Source: Edwardsiella tarda ATCC 15947 = NBRC 105688
Lineage (GTDB): Bacteria > Pseudomonadota > Gammaproteobacteria > Enterobacterales > Enterobacteriaceae
Assembly: GCF_003113495.2 (NCBI RefSeq)
Contig: NZ_CP084506.1
Coordinates: forward strand, 2,728,001 to 2,792,000
Length of the DNA stretch: 64,000 bases
Direction of reading: 5' to 3'
How positions within the stretch are numbered: position 1 is the stretch's first letter; every line of letters starts with the position of its first letter. The translations under genes and the position numbers were made by a program. Below, in pieces: positions 9,830-18,699 of the stretch. The notes under the pieces are model-generated. The model was not told the origin of the DNA, ran no database searches, and worked only from the letters and a program-made list of their open reading frames with translations.

Positions 9830-11296
9830 TTGAAACGTATAAAATATAATTATTACCTTATCGGTATTGTCTGCGCGCTTTTAGCGTTAGCCCTGTGGCC
9901 CAACATTCCGTGGCGCAGCGGCAATGAAAATCAGCTACAACAGGTTCTCGATCGTGGAGAGCTGCGCGTCAGTACCATCATCTCTCCGCTCAGTTACCAG
10001 CGCGAAGGCAACACGCTCTCCGGGTTGGATTATGAGCTGGCTAAACGCTTCGCCGACTATCTGGGGGTGAAGCTGCGCGTGACTGTGCGCCCCGCCCTGC
10101 CCAAGCTGTTCGACGATCTGGAGAGCAACGATGCCGATCTGATCGCCGCCGGATTGCTCTACAACAGTGAGCGACTGCAGCGTTACCGCACCGGCCCGAC
10201 CTACTACTCCGTCTCACAACAGTTGGTGTATCGCCAGGGTAAGGCGCGTCCGCGCAACCTCGGCGAACTGAATGGCACCCTCAAGGTGCAATCCGGTTCG
10301 GCGCACATCACCACCCTGAACCACTATCGCCAGGAAAAGTATCCCCAGCTGCAGTGGGAGCATAGCGATCGCCTCTCAGCGAACGACCTCCTCAAGCAGG
10401 TGGCCGACGGGAAACTGGACTATACGGTGGCCGACTCGATGGTTATCGCCCTGTTCCAGCGTATTCATCCCCAGGTCGCGGTAGCCTTCGATATCAGCGA
10501 TGAAGAGCCAGTGATGTGGTACCTCAATCGTAATGAAGACGACAGCCTGTATGCGGCGATGCTCGACTTCTTCAGTCAGAGCGCCGAGGACGGTACCTTG
10601 GCGCGCCTGGAGGAAAAGTATATCGGCCATGTCGGCAGCTTCGACTATGTCGATACACGGACCTTCCTCGCCGCCATCGACAACGTGCTGCCGACCTTGC
10701 AAGAGTTCTTCACCCAGCACGCGCGCACCATGGATTGGCGCCTATTGGCCGCCGTCTCTTATCAAGAGTCTCATTGGAATCCGCAGGCGACCTCACCGAC
10801 CGGGGTGCGCGGTTTGATGATGTTGACGCGGGCCACCGCGGAGGGGCTGGGGGTCAAGGATCGCCTCGATCCGGAGGAGAGTATCGCGGGCGGCTCGCTC
10901 TATCTGGAGCGTCTGATGAGCAAGCTACCCGAGAGTATCCCGGAAGATGAGCGGATTTGGTTTGCCCTGGCCGCCTATAACATGGGCTACGGCCATATGT
11001 TGGATGTGCGCCAATTGACCCAGCAGCAAGGGGGCGATCCCGATAGCTGGGCCGACGTTAAGCAACGTCTGCCGCTGCTGAGCCAGAAGAAATACTATCA
11101 GCGGCTCAACTATGGCTACGCCCGTGGCCACGAAGCCTATCAATATGTGGAGAATATTCGCCGCTATACCGTCAGCCTACGCGGTTATCTACAGGAGAAG
11201 GAAAAGCGCGAGGCGGCCGAGGCGACCCGTCTGGCACTGCTGGCGCAACGCGGTAACGCCGCACTGCCGTTAAGTGCCAATCGCCTCACCCTGTAA
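9830..11296 (+). CDS. mltF: Membrane-bound lytic murein transglycosylase F
   Basis: Cleaves peptidoglycan glycan strands to 1,6-anhydro ends at the outer membrane. 488 residues: a hydrophobic signal (about 9-24), a periplasmic solute-binding-like regulatory domain (about 40-265), and an SLT lysozyme-like domain with catalytic Glu313 in [21 protein letters not shown] and the AAYNMGYGH motif. The start is TTG at 9830: the nearest upstream ATG (9816) runs into a stop, and the TTG-initiated N-terminus [12 protein letters not shown] matches E. coli MltF. The C-terminal tail is shorter than in E. coli (518 aa). Divergent from purL, as in E. coli. Confidence 0.95.
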   Translation: MKRIKYNYYLIGIVCALLALALWPNIPWRSGNENQLQQVLDRGELRVSTIISPLSYQREGNTLSGLDYELAKRFADYLGVKLRVTVRPALPKLFDDLESNDADLIAAGLLYNSERLQRYRTGPTYYSVSQQLVYRQGKARPRNLGELNGTLKVQSGSAHITTLNHYRQEKYPQLQWEHSDRLSANDLLKQVADGKLDYTVADSMVIALFQRIHPQVAVAFDISDEEPVMWYLNRNEDDSLYAAMLDFFSQSAEDGTLARLEEKYIGHVGSFDYVDTRTFLAAIDNVLPTLQEFFTQHARTMDWRLLAAVSYQESHWNPQATSPTGVRGLMMLTRATAEGLGVKDRLDPEESIAGGSLYLERLMSKLPESIPEDERIWFALAAYNMGYGHMLDVRQLTQQQGGDPDSWADVKQRLPLLSQKKYYQRLNYGYARGHEAYQYVENIRRYTVSLRGYLQEKEKREAAEATRLALLAQRGNAALPLSANRLTL

Positions 11297-11303
11297 CGAT
11301 CGG

Positions 11304-11885
<582 letters not shown>

Positions 11886-12029
11886 TCAATTTTGCTGGCA
11901 TCGCAGCAGACAGCGAAAACATCACAGACATACTATATGTCGCCTATCGCTTAGGCGTTGGCGAATCGCCAGGCAAAACGCCATCGGCCCATCGTCACCC
12001 AATGACCCCCATTTACCGGAGATACCTGG

Positions 12030-12368
12030 ATGTTTGCACAAATTCGGCGCATGAAACACGCACTATTGCTGGCTGGCCTACTGACCGCCTCAGCCCCACT
12101 CTGGGCCGCAGAGTACTGGATCGATGTCCGTGTACCAGAGCAGTACCAGCAAGAGCACGTCAAAGGCGCTCACAACATTCCTCTCAGCCAGATGGAACAA
12201 CGCATCGCCAGCCTGACCCAAGATAAAAACGACACGCTACATCTGTACTGCAACAGCGGACATCAATCCGGCAAGGCGCAACAGCTATTGCAAGAGATGG
12301 GTTACCAGCACGCCATCAATGAAGGCGGCCTGAAACAGGTAGCAAAAAGCCAAGAGATGGTAAAATAA
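12030..12368 (+). CDS. pspE: Periplasmic thiosulfate sulfurtransferase (rhodanese) PspE
   Basis: Single rhodanese domain that transfers sulfur from thiosulfate to acceptors. 112 residues: signal peptide to about AxA at 25-27 (mature AEYWIDVRVPEQYQQEHVKGAHNIPL), and the persulfide Cys74 in the loop YCNSGHQSG. The mature part aligns strongly with E. coli PspE. A GGAG site precedes the ATG at 12030; a second in-frame ATG at 12051 gives a more compact signal. In E. coli pspE ends the phage-shock operon; here it stands alone, with no pspABCD beside it, between tadA and yiaY. Confidence 0.9.
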   Translation: MFAQIRRMKHALLLAGLLTASAPLWAAEYWIDVRVPEQYQQEHVKGAHNIPLSQMEQRIASLTQDKNDTLHLYCNSGHQSGKAQQLLQEMGYQHAINEGGLKQVAKSQEMVK

Positions 12369-12590
12369 TCACACAGTTAGTCGGCGGCACGCCCAGTCAC
12401 TGCGCGTACCGCCCTTCCCCTCTTCCTCGCTGCCGTGACAAAAAAATACGCTAAACACAATAAAAACAAACAAATAATCAATAACTAATGACTAAACAAT
12501 ACAAAAGAAATACATTTGTTAGTTACCTAAATATTTAATTTTCACCATTCCGTGCGCAAGATCGCTGTAATTCACCCTGAAACAGCTATC

Positions 12591-12616
12591 TTTCATGTTA
12601 ATTAAATAACATGAAA
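12591..12616. repeat. Perfect 10-bp inverted repeat abutting the yiaY ribosome binding site
   Basis: TTTCATGTTA and TAACATGAAA flank a 6-nt AT spacer; the right arm runs into AAAGGAG, the yiaY Shine-Dalgarno. In RNA it would form a stem next to the ribosome binding site; in DNA it looks like an operator. Upstream 12440-12590 is strongly AT-rich with no other feature I can name. Confidence 0.7.
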
Positions 12617-12626
12617 GGAGTTGTCG

Positions 12627-13778
12627 ATGGCAACCTCAACGTTTTTTATTCCGAGTGTGAACATGATCGGCAGCGGCTGCCTGAACGAGGCCACCGCCAC
12701 GATGAAAGAGTATGGTTACCGCCAGGCGTTGATCGTCACCGATAGCGTGCTAAATCGTCTCGGTGTCGTCGCGGAAGTACAGGCACTGTTAGCCGAGGGC
12801 GGCATTCAAAGCGTGGTCTATGACGGGACCCATCCTAACCCCACCACCGAGAACGTTGCCGAAGGGCTGGCGTTGCTGCGCGAGCAGCAGTGCGATTGTG
12901 TGATCTCCCTGGGGGGCGGATCGCCGCATGATTGCGCCAAGGGGATCGCCCTCGTGGCAACCAATGGTGGCGATATCCGCGACTATGAAGGGGTGGATCG
13001 CTCACAGCATCCCCAACTGCCGCTGATCGCCATCAATACCACCGCCGGCACCGCCTCCGAAATGACGCGCTTCTGCATCATCACCGATGTGCAACGCCAC
13101 ATCAAGATGGCTATCGTAGACAAACACGTTACCCCGATTCTCTCCGTCAACGATCCCAAACTGATGAGCGGTATGCCTAAAGGGCTGACCGCCGCCACGG
13201 GGATGGACGCCTTGACCCATGCCGTCGAAGCCTACGTCTCCACCGCCGCGACGCCCATCACCGATGCCTGTGCCTTGAAGGCGGTCACGATGATCAGCGC
13301 CCATCTGCGCACCGCCGTGAATGAGGGGGGCGATATGGCCGCACGCGAGGCGATGGCCTATGCCCAGTTCCTCGCCGGGATGGCCTTCAATAATGCCTCC
13401 CTGGGCTATGTGCACGCCATGGCCCACCAGTTGGGTGGGTTCTATGATCTGCCGCACGGTGTTTGCAATGCGATACTGCTGCCTCATGTCCAGGCGTTTA
13501 ACGCCCGAGCCTGTGCCGGCCGGCTGAAGGATGTCGCCGCGGCGATGGGCGTCGATGTACAAGGGATGAGCGATGAGCAAGGCGCCGATGCCTGTATCGC
13601 GGCGATCCGCCGCCTGGCACACGACGTGGCGATCCCTGCCGGTCTACGCGAATTAAAGGTGCGCGAGGAAGATCTGGATACCCTGGCCAATAACGCGTTG
13701 AAAGACGCCTGTGGCTTAACCAACCCGATCCAAGCTAGCCATGCGGAGATCGTGGCGATCTTCCGCGCCGCGCTGTAA
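12627..13778 (+). CDS. yiaY: Iron-containing alcohol dehydrogenase YiaY
   Basis: Fe-dependent (type III) alcohol dehydrogenase, 383 residues, aligning almost throughout with E. coli YiaY. NAD-binding [11 protein letters not shown] lies near residue 97; metal ligands are the Asp and His of [12 protein letters not shown] (about 194 and 198) and the two His of [14 protein letters not shown] (about 263 and 277). The start is ATG 12627, eight bases after AAAGGAG; an in-frame TTG two codons earlier is not needed. In E. coli yiaY lies elsewhere (near yiaT-selB), so this gene is transposed. Substrate is uncertain; the family acts on short-chain alcohols. Confidence 0.94.
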   Translation: MATSTFFIPSVNMIGSGCLNEATATMKEYGYRQALIVTDSVLNRLGVVAEVQALLAEGGIQSVVYDGTHPNPTTENVAEGLALLREQQCDCVISLGGGSPHDCAKGIALVATNGGDIRDYEGVDRSQHPQLPLIAINTTAGTASEMTRFCIITDVQRHIKMAIVDKHVTPILSVNDPKLMSGMPKGLTAATGMDALTHAVEAYVSTAATPITDACALKAVTMISAHLRTAVNEGGDMAAREAMAYAQFLAGMAFNNASLGYVHAMAHQLGGFYDLPHGVCNAILLPHVQAFNARACAGRLKDVAAAMGVDVQGMSDEQGADACIAAIRRLAHDVAIPAGLRELKVREEDLDTLANNALKDACGLTNPIQASHAEIVAIFRAAL

Positions 13779-13819
13779 CGCGGATCGCGCGCCTCCCCAT
13801 CTCCACGGCGGGGCGCGCC

Positions 13820-14464
13820 TCAAGGTAATCGGTGTAACGCGCCGTCACGATCGATCCGATAACGGAAGCGGCAGTGACGCAATACACAGTCGTCCTGGCG
13901 GCTATCGCTATAACCGCTATACAGCTGGAAGGGGCGGCCTAGTACCTGCTCCAGCTGGCGTACTTTCTCCTGCCCCAAACAACGACGCGTCAAGGTCCAG
14001 CCACCATAACGACGCCGAATCTGTGTGCCAATCAACGTCAAACGAGGCAACAGGCCGCTATCACGATAGACCTGTTCGACTAGTTGCTGCGGTGAGCCCG
14101 TCAACAACCAGACTCGCGTCTCTGGGCAGGAAAGATACGCCTCTAGCCGCGCCCGAACCTGAGGGAAAGGCTGTAAGCGGGGGCGAAACGCGACGACAAA
14201 CGCGGCCTCCAGCGCCTGTAAGGTGGCCTCACTATGGCCGAGCGTGATGCTCCAGAGCAACAAGCTAATCGGCCGCCGTGCCGCCCGCCCCCCCGCCAAC
14301 AGCCCCACGGCGACCAGGGGGAGACACAATACTACCAGGGGCCAATTAGCGGGCAGGCGCCACAGGAGAAAGCGTAAAAAGCAGCCGAACAGATCTTGGC
14401 GGTGTAAGGTTCCGTCCAAATCGAAAAATACCTGCCGACGCGTCGCATGATGTCGTTGTGACAT
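13820..14464 (-). CDS. pgpC: Phosphatidylglycerophosphatase C (YfhB)
   Basis: HAD-superfamily phosphatase dephosphorylating phosphatidylglycerol phosphate at the inner membrane. The N-terminal DLDGTLHRQD motif supplies the nucleophile and acid/base Asp; a hydrophobic segment follows at about 37-58; the second motif is LLTGSPQ and the last is YSGYSDSRQDD. I start at ATG 14464, which has GGAGG upstream and gives 214 residues like E. coli; the longer frame to 14533 lacks support. Divergent from yfhH, sharing a 133-bp regulatory region. Confidence 0.93.
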   Translation of the reverse strand: MSQRHHATRRQVFFDLDGTLHRQDLFGCFLRFLLWRLPANWPLVVLCLPLVAVGLLAGGRAARRPISLLLWSITLGHSEATLQALEAAFVVAFRPRLQPFPQVRARLEAYLSCPETRVWLLTGSPQQLVEQVYRDSGLLPRLTLIGTQIRRRYGGWTLTRRCLGQEKVRQLEQVLGRPFQLYSGYSDSRQDDCVLRHCRFRYRIDRDGALHRLP

Positions 14465-14597
14465 CGGTCGCCCTCCTTTCGTCACCGTCAGAGACGCGCA
14501 AACCCGCACCGAGGTGGTGAGCTGCAATAGCAAGCAGGGTTTACGTTCATGGCGTCGACTATGGCAAACTATCGACTGGCATGCAAAGGGGATATTT

Positions 14598-15449
14598 ATG
14601 AGCAGTCTGGTGAGAATAAAGCAGCTTTATCATTCACTGGCGCAGAACGAGCGCAAACTGGCAGACTTTATCCTGGCCTCGCCGGAGCGTTTAGTGAAGC
14701 AGAGTTCCCAGGAGTTGGCCGATACCCTCGGGGTTAGCCAATCCAGCGTCGTCAAGTTCGCACAGAAGCTTGGATTCCGTGGTTTTCCGGCATTGAAACA
14801 GGATATCGCCGCCTATCTGATGCGCCATCAAACGCCGAGTGGAGAAACCCCGATCCACCACGGCATCCTGCGCCAGGACTCGCTCAAGCTGGTCGGCGAG
14901 AAGTTGATGGCGGAGAAGATCGCGGCCCTCCAGGCTACCATGACCATTAACCATGAAGAGCAATTGCAACAGGCGTTGAAGATGTTGCTCAATGCCCGCC
15001 GTATCATCATCGCCGGGCTCGGCTCCTCGGGCTTAGTCGCTAAAGACTTAGCCAACAAACTGATGCAGATCGGTATGGCCGCCTATGCCGAGTCCGACGC
15101 ACACGTTCAGATCGCCTGCGCGCATGCCATGCAGCCACAAGACGTGCTGATGGCCATCTCCTACAGCGGTGAGCGCAAAGAGGTCAACACGGCCGCCGCC
15201 ATGGCGCGACGCTGCGGCGCGCAGGTCTTAGCGCTGACCGGCTTCCCCCCCAACTCCTTACAGGAGTTAGCCGATCTGACGCTATATACCGTCACCGACG
15301 ATCACGCCATCCAGGCAATGGCGATCTCCTCGCGCGTGGCCCAGGGTGCGCTGACCGATTTGCTGTATATGGGGCTGGTGCAACAGAACGCCGACCTGGC
15401 CTGTCAGCATATTCGTGATAGCCGCGATCTGGTCAAGACGCTACTCTGA
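14598..15449 (+). CDS. yfhH: RpiR/MurR-family transcriptional regulator YfhH
   Basis: 283 residues: an N-terminal RpiR-type helix-turn-helix (about 1-75, with LADTLGVSQSSVVKFAQKLGFRGFPALK) and a C-terminal SIS sugar-phosphate-binding domain (about 125-265, IIIAGLGSSGLVAKDLANKLMQIG and AISYSGERKEV). Start at ATG 14598 after AAAGGGGA; the extra upstream frame to 14514 overlaps pgpC's leader. Ligand and targets are unknown to me. Position between pgpC and yfhL matches E. coli. Confidence 0.92.
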   Translation: MSSLVRIKQLYHSLAQNERKLADFILASPERLVKQSSQELADTLGVSQSSVVKFAQKLGFRGFPALKQDIAAYLMRHQTPSGETPIHHGILRQDSLKLVGEKLMAEKIAALQATMTINHEEQLQQALKMLLNARRIIIAGLGSSGLVAKDLANKLMQIGMAAYAESDAHVQIACAHAMQPQDVLMAISYSGERKEVNTAAAMARRCGAQVLALTGFPPNSLQELADLTLYTVTDDHAIQAMAISSRVAQGALTDLLYMGLVQQNADLACQHIRDSRDLVKTLL

Positions 15450-15579
15450 GCGTGAGACATCGCGCGTAGAAAGCTTTTTCAATCTCAGCCGGACTGTGCA
15501 AGAATACTGCGCGTACGATGGCAGACAGGGACGAAATCTACATATCATGATGATATTTAATAGATTTTAAGAGAAAAGA

Positions 15580-15840
15580 ATGGCGTTACTGATTACCAAG
15601 AAATGCATCAACTGCGACATGTGTGAACCGGAGTGCCCCAATCAAGCCATTACGATGGGGGAACAGATCTACCAGATCGATCCGGCGCGCTGTACCGAAT
15701 GCGTCGGCCACTACGACGAACCAACCTGCCTCAAGGTGTGCCCGATCGACAACACGATCATTCCCGACCCGGCCCACATCGAGAGCGAAGAGCAACTGTG
15801 GGATAAGTTTGTCCAACTCTACCACAGCGACTCATTATAA
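15580..15840 (+). CDS. yfhL: Ferredoxin-like 4Fe-4S protein YfhL
   Basis: 86-residue low-potential ferredoxin with two cluster motifs: CINCDMCEPECPN near the start and CTECVGHYDEPTCLKVCPIDN in the middle, the second with the insertion typical of YfhL (Allochromatium-type) ferredoxins. The C-terminal acidic tail matches the family. In E. coli acpS-pdxJ-recO follow; here the next gene is nlpE on the other strand. A 15-bp palindrome ATATCATGATGATAT lies about 25 bp upstream of the start. Confidence 0.95.
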   Translation: MALLITKKCINCDMCEPECPNQAITMGEQIYQIDPARCTECVGHYDEPTCLKVCPIDNTIIPDPAHIESEEQLWDKFVQLYHSDSL

Positions 15841-15863
15841 GCGGGCTTCCGCCCGCCCTCTTT
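15841..15863. terminator. Bidirectional hairpin between convergent yfhL and nlpE
   Basis: GCGGGC-TTCC-GCCCGC follows the yfhL stop directly, trailed by CCTCTTT on the plus strand and TTATAA on the minus strand. A short, fairly strong stem with weak U runs; probably serves both genes. Confidence 0.6.
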
Positions 15864-15868
15864 AGCCT

Positions 15869-16546
15869 TTAGCGGCAGTGGCCGCTGGCATCGAAACGGG
15901 CCTCGCCATCCGGTACCAGGGTCTTGGCCACCTGCCCCTCTTCCATCGAGGGGAGCACCGCGAAGTGCCCCTCTATTTCGACATAGACCGCCTGCCCCGG
16001 CGACGGGCGCGCATTCAGGTAGGCCTGTTCCAACGTTGCCGTCGAGCTCACCGGATAGACGTTATTGGTGGCGCAGTCATGAAAGGTGGTTGCATCGGCC
16101 TGATACAGGTACATTCCCTTGAAGGTCATCGCCGTCACCGGTAACGGGGAGGCCGAGGCCTTCAGGGTATAGTTAAACGGCGAGTCGATCTCGTTGCCGC
16201 TACTGTCCAATAGACGCATGTCGTTCCCCACCGGGCGGAAATAGCGCTTCTCACCATCGCTGCCGATCAAGACTAAGCGGTCGGCGGTACGCTGCCAGCG
16301 CCCATACTCGGCGAAGCTCCGATCGCCGTCACGCGTCGCGCGATAGGTCGACTTAAGGACGAAACTGCCGTCCTTATCCAAAAATAACGACATCTCCATG
16401 CCGCCACAATCGGCGCACGGTAGCATGCCCTGAAAACTCTGCGCCATCGGCACCAGGGGTTGCTCGGCATATTGTGTGCGCGCATGGCAGCCGAATAGCG
16501 TAATCACCCCCGCCGCCAACAGCAGCGAAATAGCCAGTTTTCCCAC
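15869..16546 (-). CDS. nlpE: Outer-membrane lipoprotein NlpE (CutF), Cpx activator
   Basis: 225-residue lipoprotein that signals surface contact and lipoprotein-trafficking faults to CpxA. Signal peptide with lipobox ending at Cys20 (TLFGC). The N-terminal barrel carries the family CxxC (PCADCGG, about 43-46); the C-terminal half contains two further Cys, one in FHDCATN and one near the end (GHCR), consistent with the disulfide of NlpE. The start is GTG at 16546 after AGGAGATAAACT. Gene order nlpE-arfB-yaeQ matches E. coli. Confidence 0.94.
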   Translation of the reverse strand: MGKLAISLLLAAGVITLFGCHARTQYAEQPLVPMAQSFQGMLPCADCGGMEMSLFLDKDGSFVLKSTYRATRDGDRSFAEYGRWQRTADRLVLIGSDGEKRYFRPVGNDMRLLDSSGNEIDSPFNYTLKASASPLPVTAMTFKGMYLYQADATTFHDCATNNVYPVSSTATLEQAYLNARPSPGQAVYVEIEGHFAVLPSMEEGQVAKTLVPDGEARFDASGHCR

Positions 16547-16645
16547 AGTTTATCTCCTACTGTGTCAACGAATAAAATATCAAATGGGGCATTCACCGTC
16601 CCGCTCAACTCGGGGGACGACGAGGCCCAAAAGGCAAGGTATCGA

Positions 16646-17062
16646 CTACTCCAACGACACCTTCGCACGCAGCGATTTTACCGCTCCGCGCCGACTCTTC
16701 TCATCAGTACGCCGCCGCCGAGCACTCCGACTCGGCGCCGTGGGACGACGCGTCTTTTCCACCACGCCCGCCTGGCGGATCAAGGCCGCCAGCCGCGCCA
16801 AGGCGTCGGCCCGATTCTGTTCCTGAGTACGGAACGACTGCGCCTTGATCACCACCATGCCGTCGTCCGTAATCCAATGATGTTGCAACGCCAGTAACCG
16901 CTGTTGGTAAGCTGGCGGCAGGCTGGAGGCGCGAATATCGAAGCGCAAATGGATGGCACTGGAGACCTTGTTGACATTTTGCCCCCCGTTACCCTGGGCG
17001 CGAATCGCACTCAGGACGATCTCCCGATCGGGGATGACCAGGTGGGCGTTGATCTGCAACAT
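16646..17062 (-). CDS. arfB: Alternative ribosome-rescue factor B (YaeJ)
   Basis: Releases peptides from ribosomes stalled on non-stop mRNA. 138 residues from ATG 17062: the class I release-factor GGQ motif at 26-28 (RAQGNGGQNVNKVSSAIHLRFD) and a long basic tail (RRPTAPSRSARRRR onward) that would occupy the empty mRNA channel. The ATG lies one base after the yaeQ stop, implying translational coupling; the alternative start at 17092 would add ten non-conserved residues inside yaeQ. Confidence 0.95.
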   Translation of the reverse strand: MLQINAHLVIPDREIVLSAIRAQGNGGQNVNKVSSAIHLRFDIRASSLPPAYQQRLLALQHHWITDDGMVVIKAQSFRTQEQNRADALARLAALIRQAGVVEKTRRPTAPSRSARRRRTDEKSRRGAVKSLRAKVSLE

Positions 17063-17063
17063 C

Positions 17064-17612
17064 TCAGGCGGCGCCCTGTTGCCACACGTCAAACGTAATC
17101 TCGACGCTGTGTTCGTTGTCGGAAACCCACAGCTGCCCCTCTTGACGTGTGACGTGCAGCGTCATGGTTCGGGTAGCCAGTGCCGCCAGCTGGCTCAACG
17201 CTTCGTCGGTGATAAAGTAGATACTTAGCGGACGCAGTGTACTTAGCCGTGACTGGTTCTGTTGCCACCAGACGCGCGCCGCCCGCTCACTATAGGCATA
17301 CAGCACCACCTGACGCGAGAGCGCACAGGCCTTTTTGAGACGTTTCTCATCCGGCAGCCCCAGCTCAACCCACAGCTCGACGCCGTTATAATCGTTACGC
17401 AGCCACAGCTCTGGCTCATCATCCGCACATAACCCCTTGGTGAAGGTCAGGCGCTCATCCGCATGGCAACACCAGGCCAGCAGGCGCAACATCATGCGCT
17501 GCTCCGTCTCTGAAGGGTGCTGCGCCAACGTCAGTGTCGCATCTTGATAATGGTGCCGATCCATGTCGGCGATGTTGACATTGGCCTTATAAATCGTTGC
17601 CTTCAGTGCCAT
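17064..17612 (-). CDS. yaeQ: YaeQ family protein
   Basis: 182 residues, full length and alignable with E. coli YaeQ. The family has a restriction-endonuclease-like (PD-(D/E)XK) fold. YaeQ was reported to compensate for loss of RfaH, but its molecular role is not settled. Conserved features visible: N-terminal MALKATIYKANVNIADMDRHHY, the DEPELWLRND segment and ELWVELGLPDEKRLKKAC. First gene of yaeQ-arfB(-nlpE), divergent from yaeP. Confidence 0.93.
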   Translation of the reverse strand: MALKATIYKANVNIADMDRHHYQDATLTLAQHPSETEQRMMLRLLAWCCHADERLTFTKGLCADDEPELWLRNDYNGVELWVELGLPDEKRLKKACALSRQVVLYAYSERAARVWWQQNQSRLSTLRPLSIYFITDEALSQLAALATRTMTLHVTRQEGQLWVSDNEHSVEITFDVWQQGAA

Positions 17613-17745
17613 TGGCTTCCCCGTTTCGTATCTTTACGCCATTTTACCCGTTTTTACCCGGCGGCACGAATTTAGGCCGAAGGAAAAGCGCATTTTTATC
17701 GTCATGCCCGCCGCTCCCCCGCTGTGGAGGTGCTCGGGGCTGTGA

Positions 17746-17751
17746 TATAGT
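17746..17751 (+). promoter_or_regulatory. Possible -10 element of yaeP-rof
   Basis: TATAGT sits inside GTGATATAGTCAC, about 85 bp before yaeP. No convincing -35 can be assigned, so this is a tentative call. Confidence 0.35.
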
Positions 17752-17837
17752 CACCCACGATCATCTATGCGGGCAGGCCATCGCGATGAAGGGCTTGCCT
17801 GATAGCACCAGCGGGTTACGCTCTATAGGAGAAGACG

Positions 17838-18038
17838 TTGCAACAGTACTCTGCGTTGGTTCGGCGTAGATATGCCGAGATCGCCAGCGGGGATCTCGGC
17901 TATATCCCCGATGCAATAGGGTGTGTCTTAAAGGCACTGGATGCGGTCGCAGCCGATGAACAGCTGCCATCAGCCGTTAGGGAACAGGCGGCCTATGCCG
18001 CCGCGAACTTATTGGTGAGTGATTATGTCGACGACTGA
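17838..18038 (+). CDS. yaeP: Small conserved protein YaeP (UPF0253)
   Basis: 66-residue protein, nearly collinear with E. coli YaeP ([27 protein letters not shown], ending [12 protein letters not shown]). Function unknown. The start is TTG at 17838, five bases after AGGAGAAG. Its last codons overlap the start of rof by 14 bp, so the two are translationally coupled. Confidence 0.93.
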   Translation: MQQYSALVRRRYAEIASGDLGYIPDAIGCVLKALDAVAADEQLPSAVREQAAYAAANLLVSDYVDD

Positions 18039-18285
18039 AGAGTACCAAGCCATCAATTGCGATGATTACGACAACCTCGAACTCGCCTGCCAGCATCGAC
18101 TGGTTTTACACATTGTCCTGCGTAGTGGTGAAACACTGGAGGGCCTAGCGAGCGACCTCATCTCACGCAAACATGTCGAGTATTTGCTGATCACCCATCA
18201 GGGCGAGAGCCGTGAGCTGCGCCTGGATCACATCGCCAGCTTCAGCCACCCCCAATTAGGCACCATCACGATTAGCCTGTCGTAA
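18025..18285 (+). CDS. rof: Rho-binding antiterminator Rof (YaeO)
   Basis: Inhibits Rho-dependent termination by binding Rho near its primary RNA site. 86 residues from ATG 18025 ([23 protein letters not shown]), collinear with E. coli Rof, including the acidic DDYDNLELA segment near the N-terminus and [14 protein letters not shown]. An in-frame GTG two codons upstream is a possible but unnecessary start. Overlaps yaeP by 14 bp. Confidence 0.94.
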   Translation: MSTTEEYQAINCDDYDNLELACQHRLVLHIVLRSGETLEGLASDLISRKHVEYLLITHQGESRELRLDHIASFSHPQLGTITISLS

Positions 18286-18332
18286 CGGCTACCCTCACCG
18301 CTTAGCCGGGGCGCACCAATGCGCCCCACCAC

Positions 18333-18662
18333 TCACGGCTTGGCCGCCGGTTTCAGACTCGCATAGTAAGCGGCAATGTTTTCGATATCCTGGCTATTCA
18401 GCGGTGCCAGATAGGCCGACATGATCGCCGCCTGACCGCCCTGCCGCGTACCCTCTTTATAGCCCTGCATCGCCTCGACCAGCTTGCTCGCGCTCTGTCC
18501 AGCCAACGCCGGATACATCGGCGGCAACCCTTGCCCCTGCGCACCGTGACAGGCCACACAGGTGGCCGACTTCTTCTGCCCGGCCAGGCTATCCCCCGCG
18601 GCATGCGCCCAGGAGGATGTCGCCAACGCCAACACCAGCACCGCGCCCAATCTCACTCTCAT
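18333..18662 (-). CDS. Monoheme c-type cytochrome, periplasmic
   Basis: 109-residue class I cytochrome c. Signal peptide with cleavage after AHA (about 20-22), a single haem motif CVACH near residue 35, and a C-terminal Met (AAIMSAYLAPL) as likely axial ligand, followed by the SQDIENIAAYYASL helix of the cytochrome c4/c553-like group. A good AGGAGAAG site precedes the ATG. It lies 37 bp after tilS on the same strand and is probably co-transcribed. E. coli has no gene here. Electron partners cannot be told from the sequence. Confidence 0.88.
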   Translation of the reverse strand: MRVRLGAVLVLALATSSWAHAAGDSLAGQKKSATCVACHGAQGQGLPPMYPALAGQSASKLVEAMQGYKEGTRQGGQAAIMSAYLAPLNSQDIENIAAYYASLKPAAKP

Positions 18663-18699
18663 CGCTCTCTTCTCCTGGGGGGCACACTGCTCCCGCCTG

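Noticed and set aside
14514..14597. Overlapping 5' ends of pgpC and yfhH as an antisense pair
   Set aside because: The overlap exists only if upstream starts are used; with the supported starts (14464 and 14598) the genes are simply divergent.
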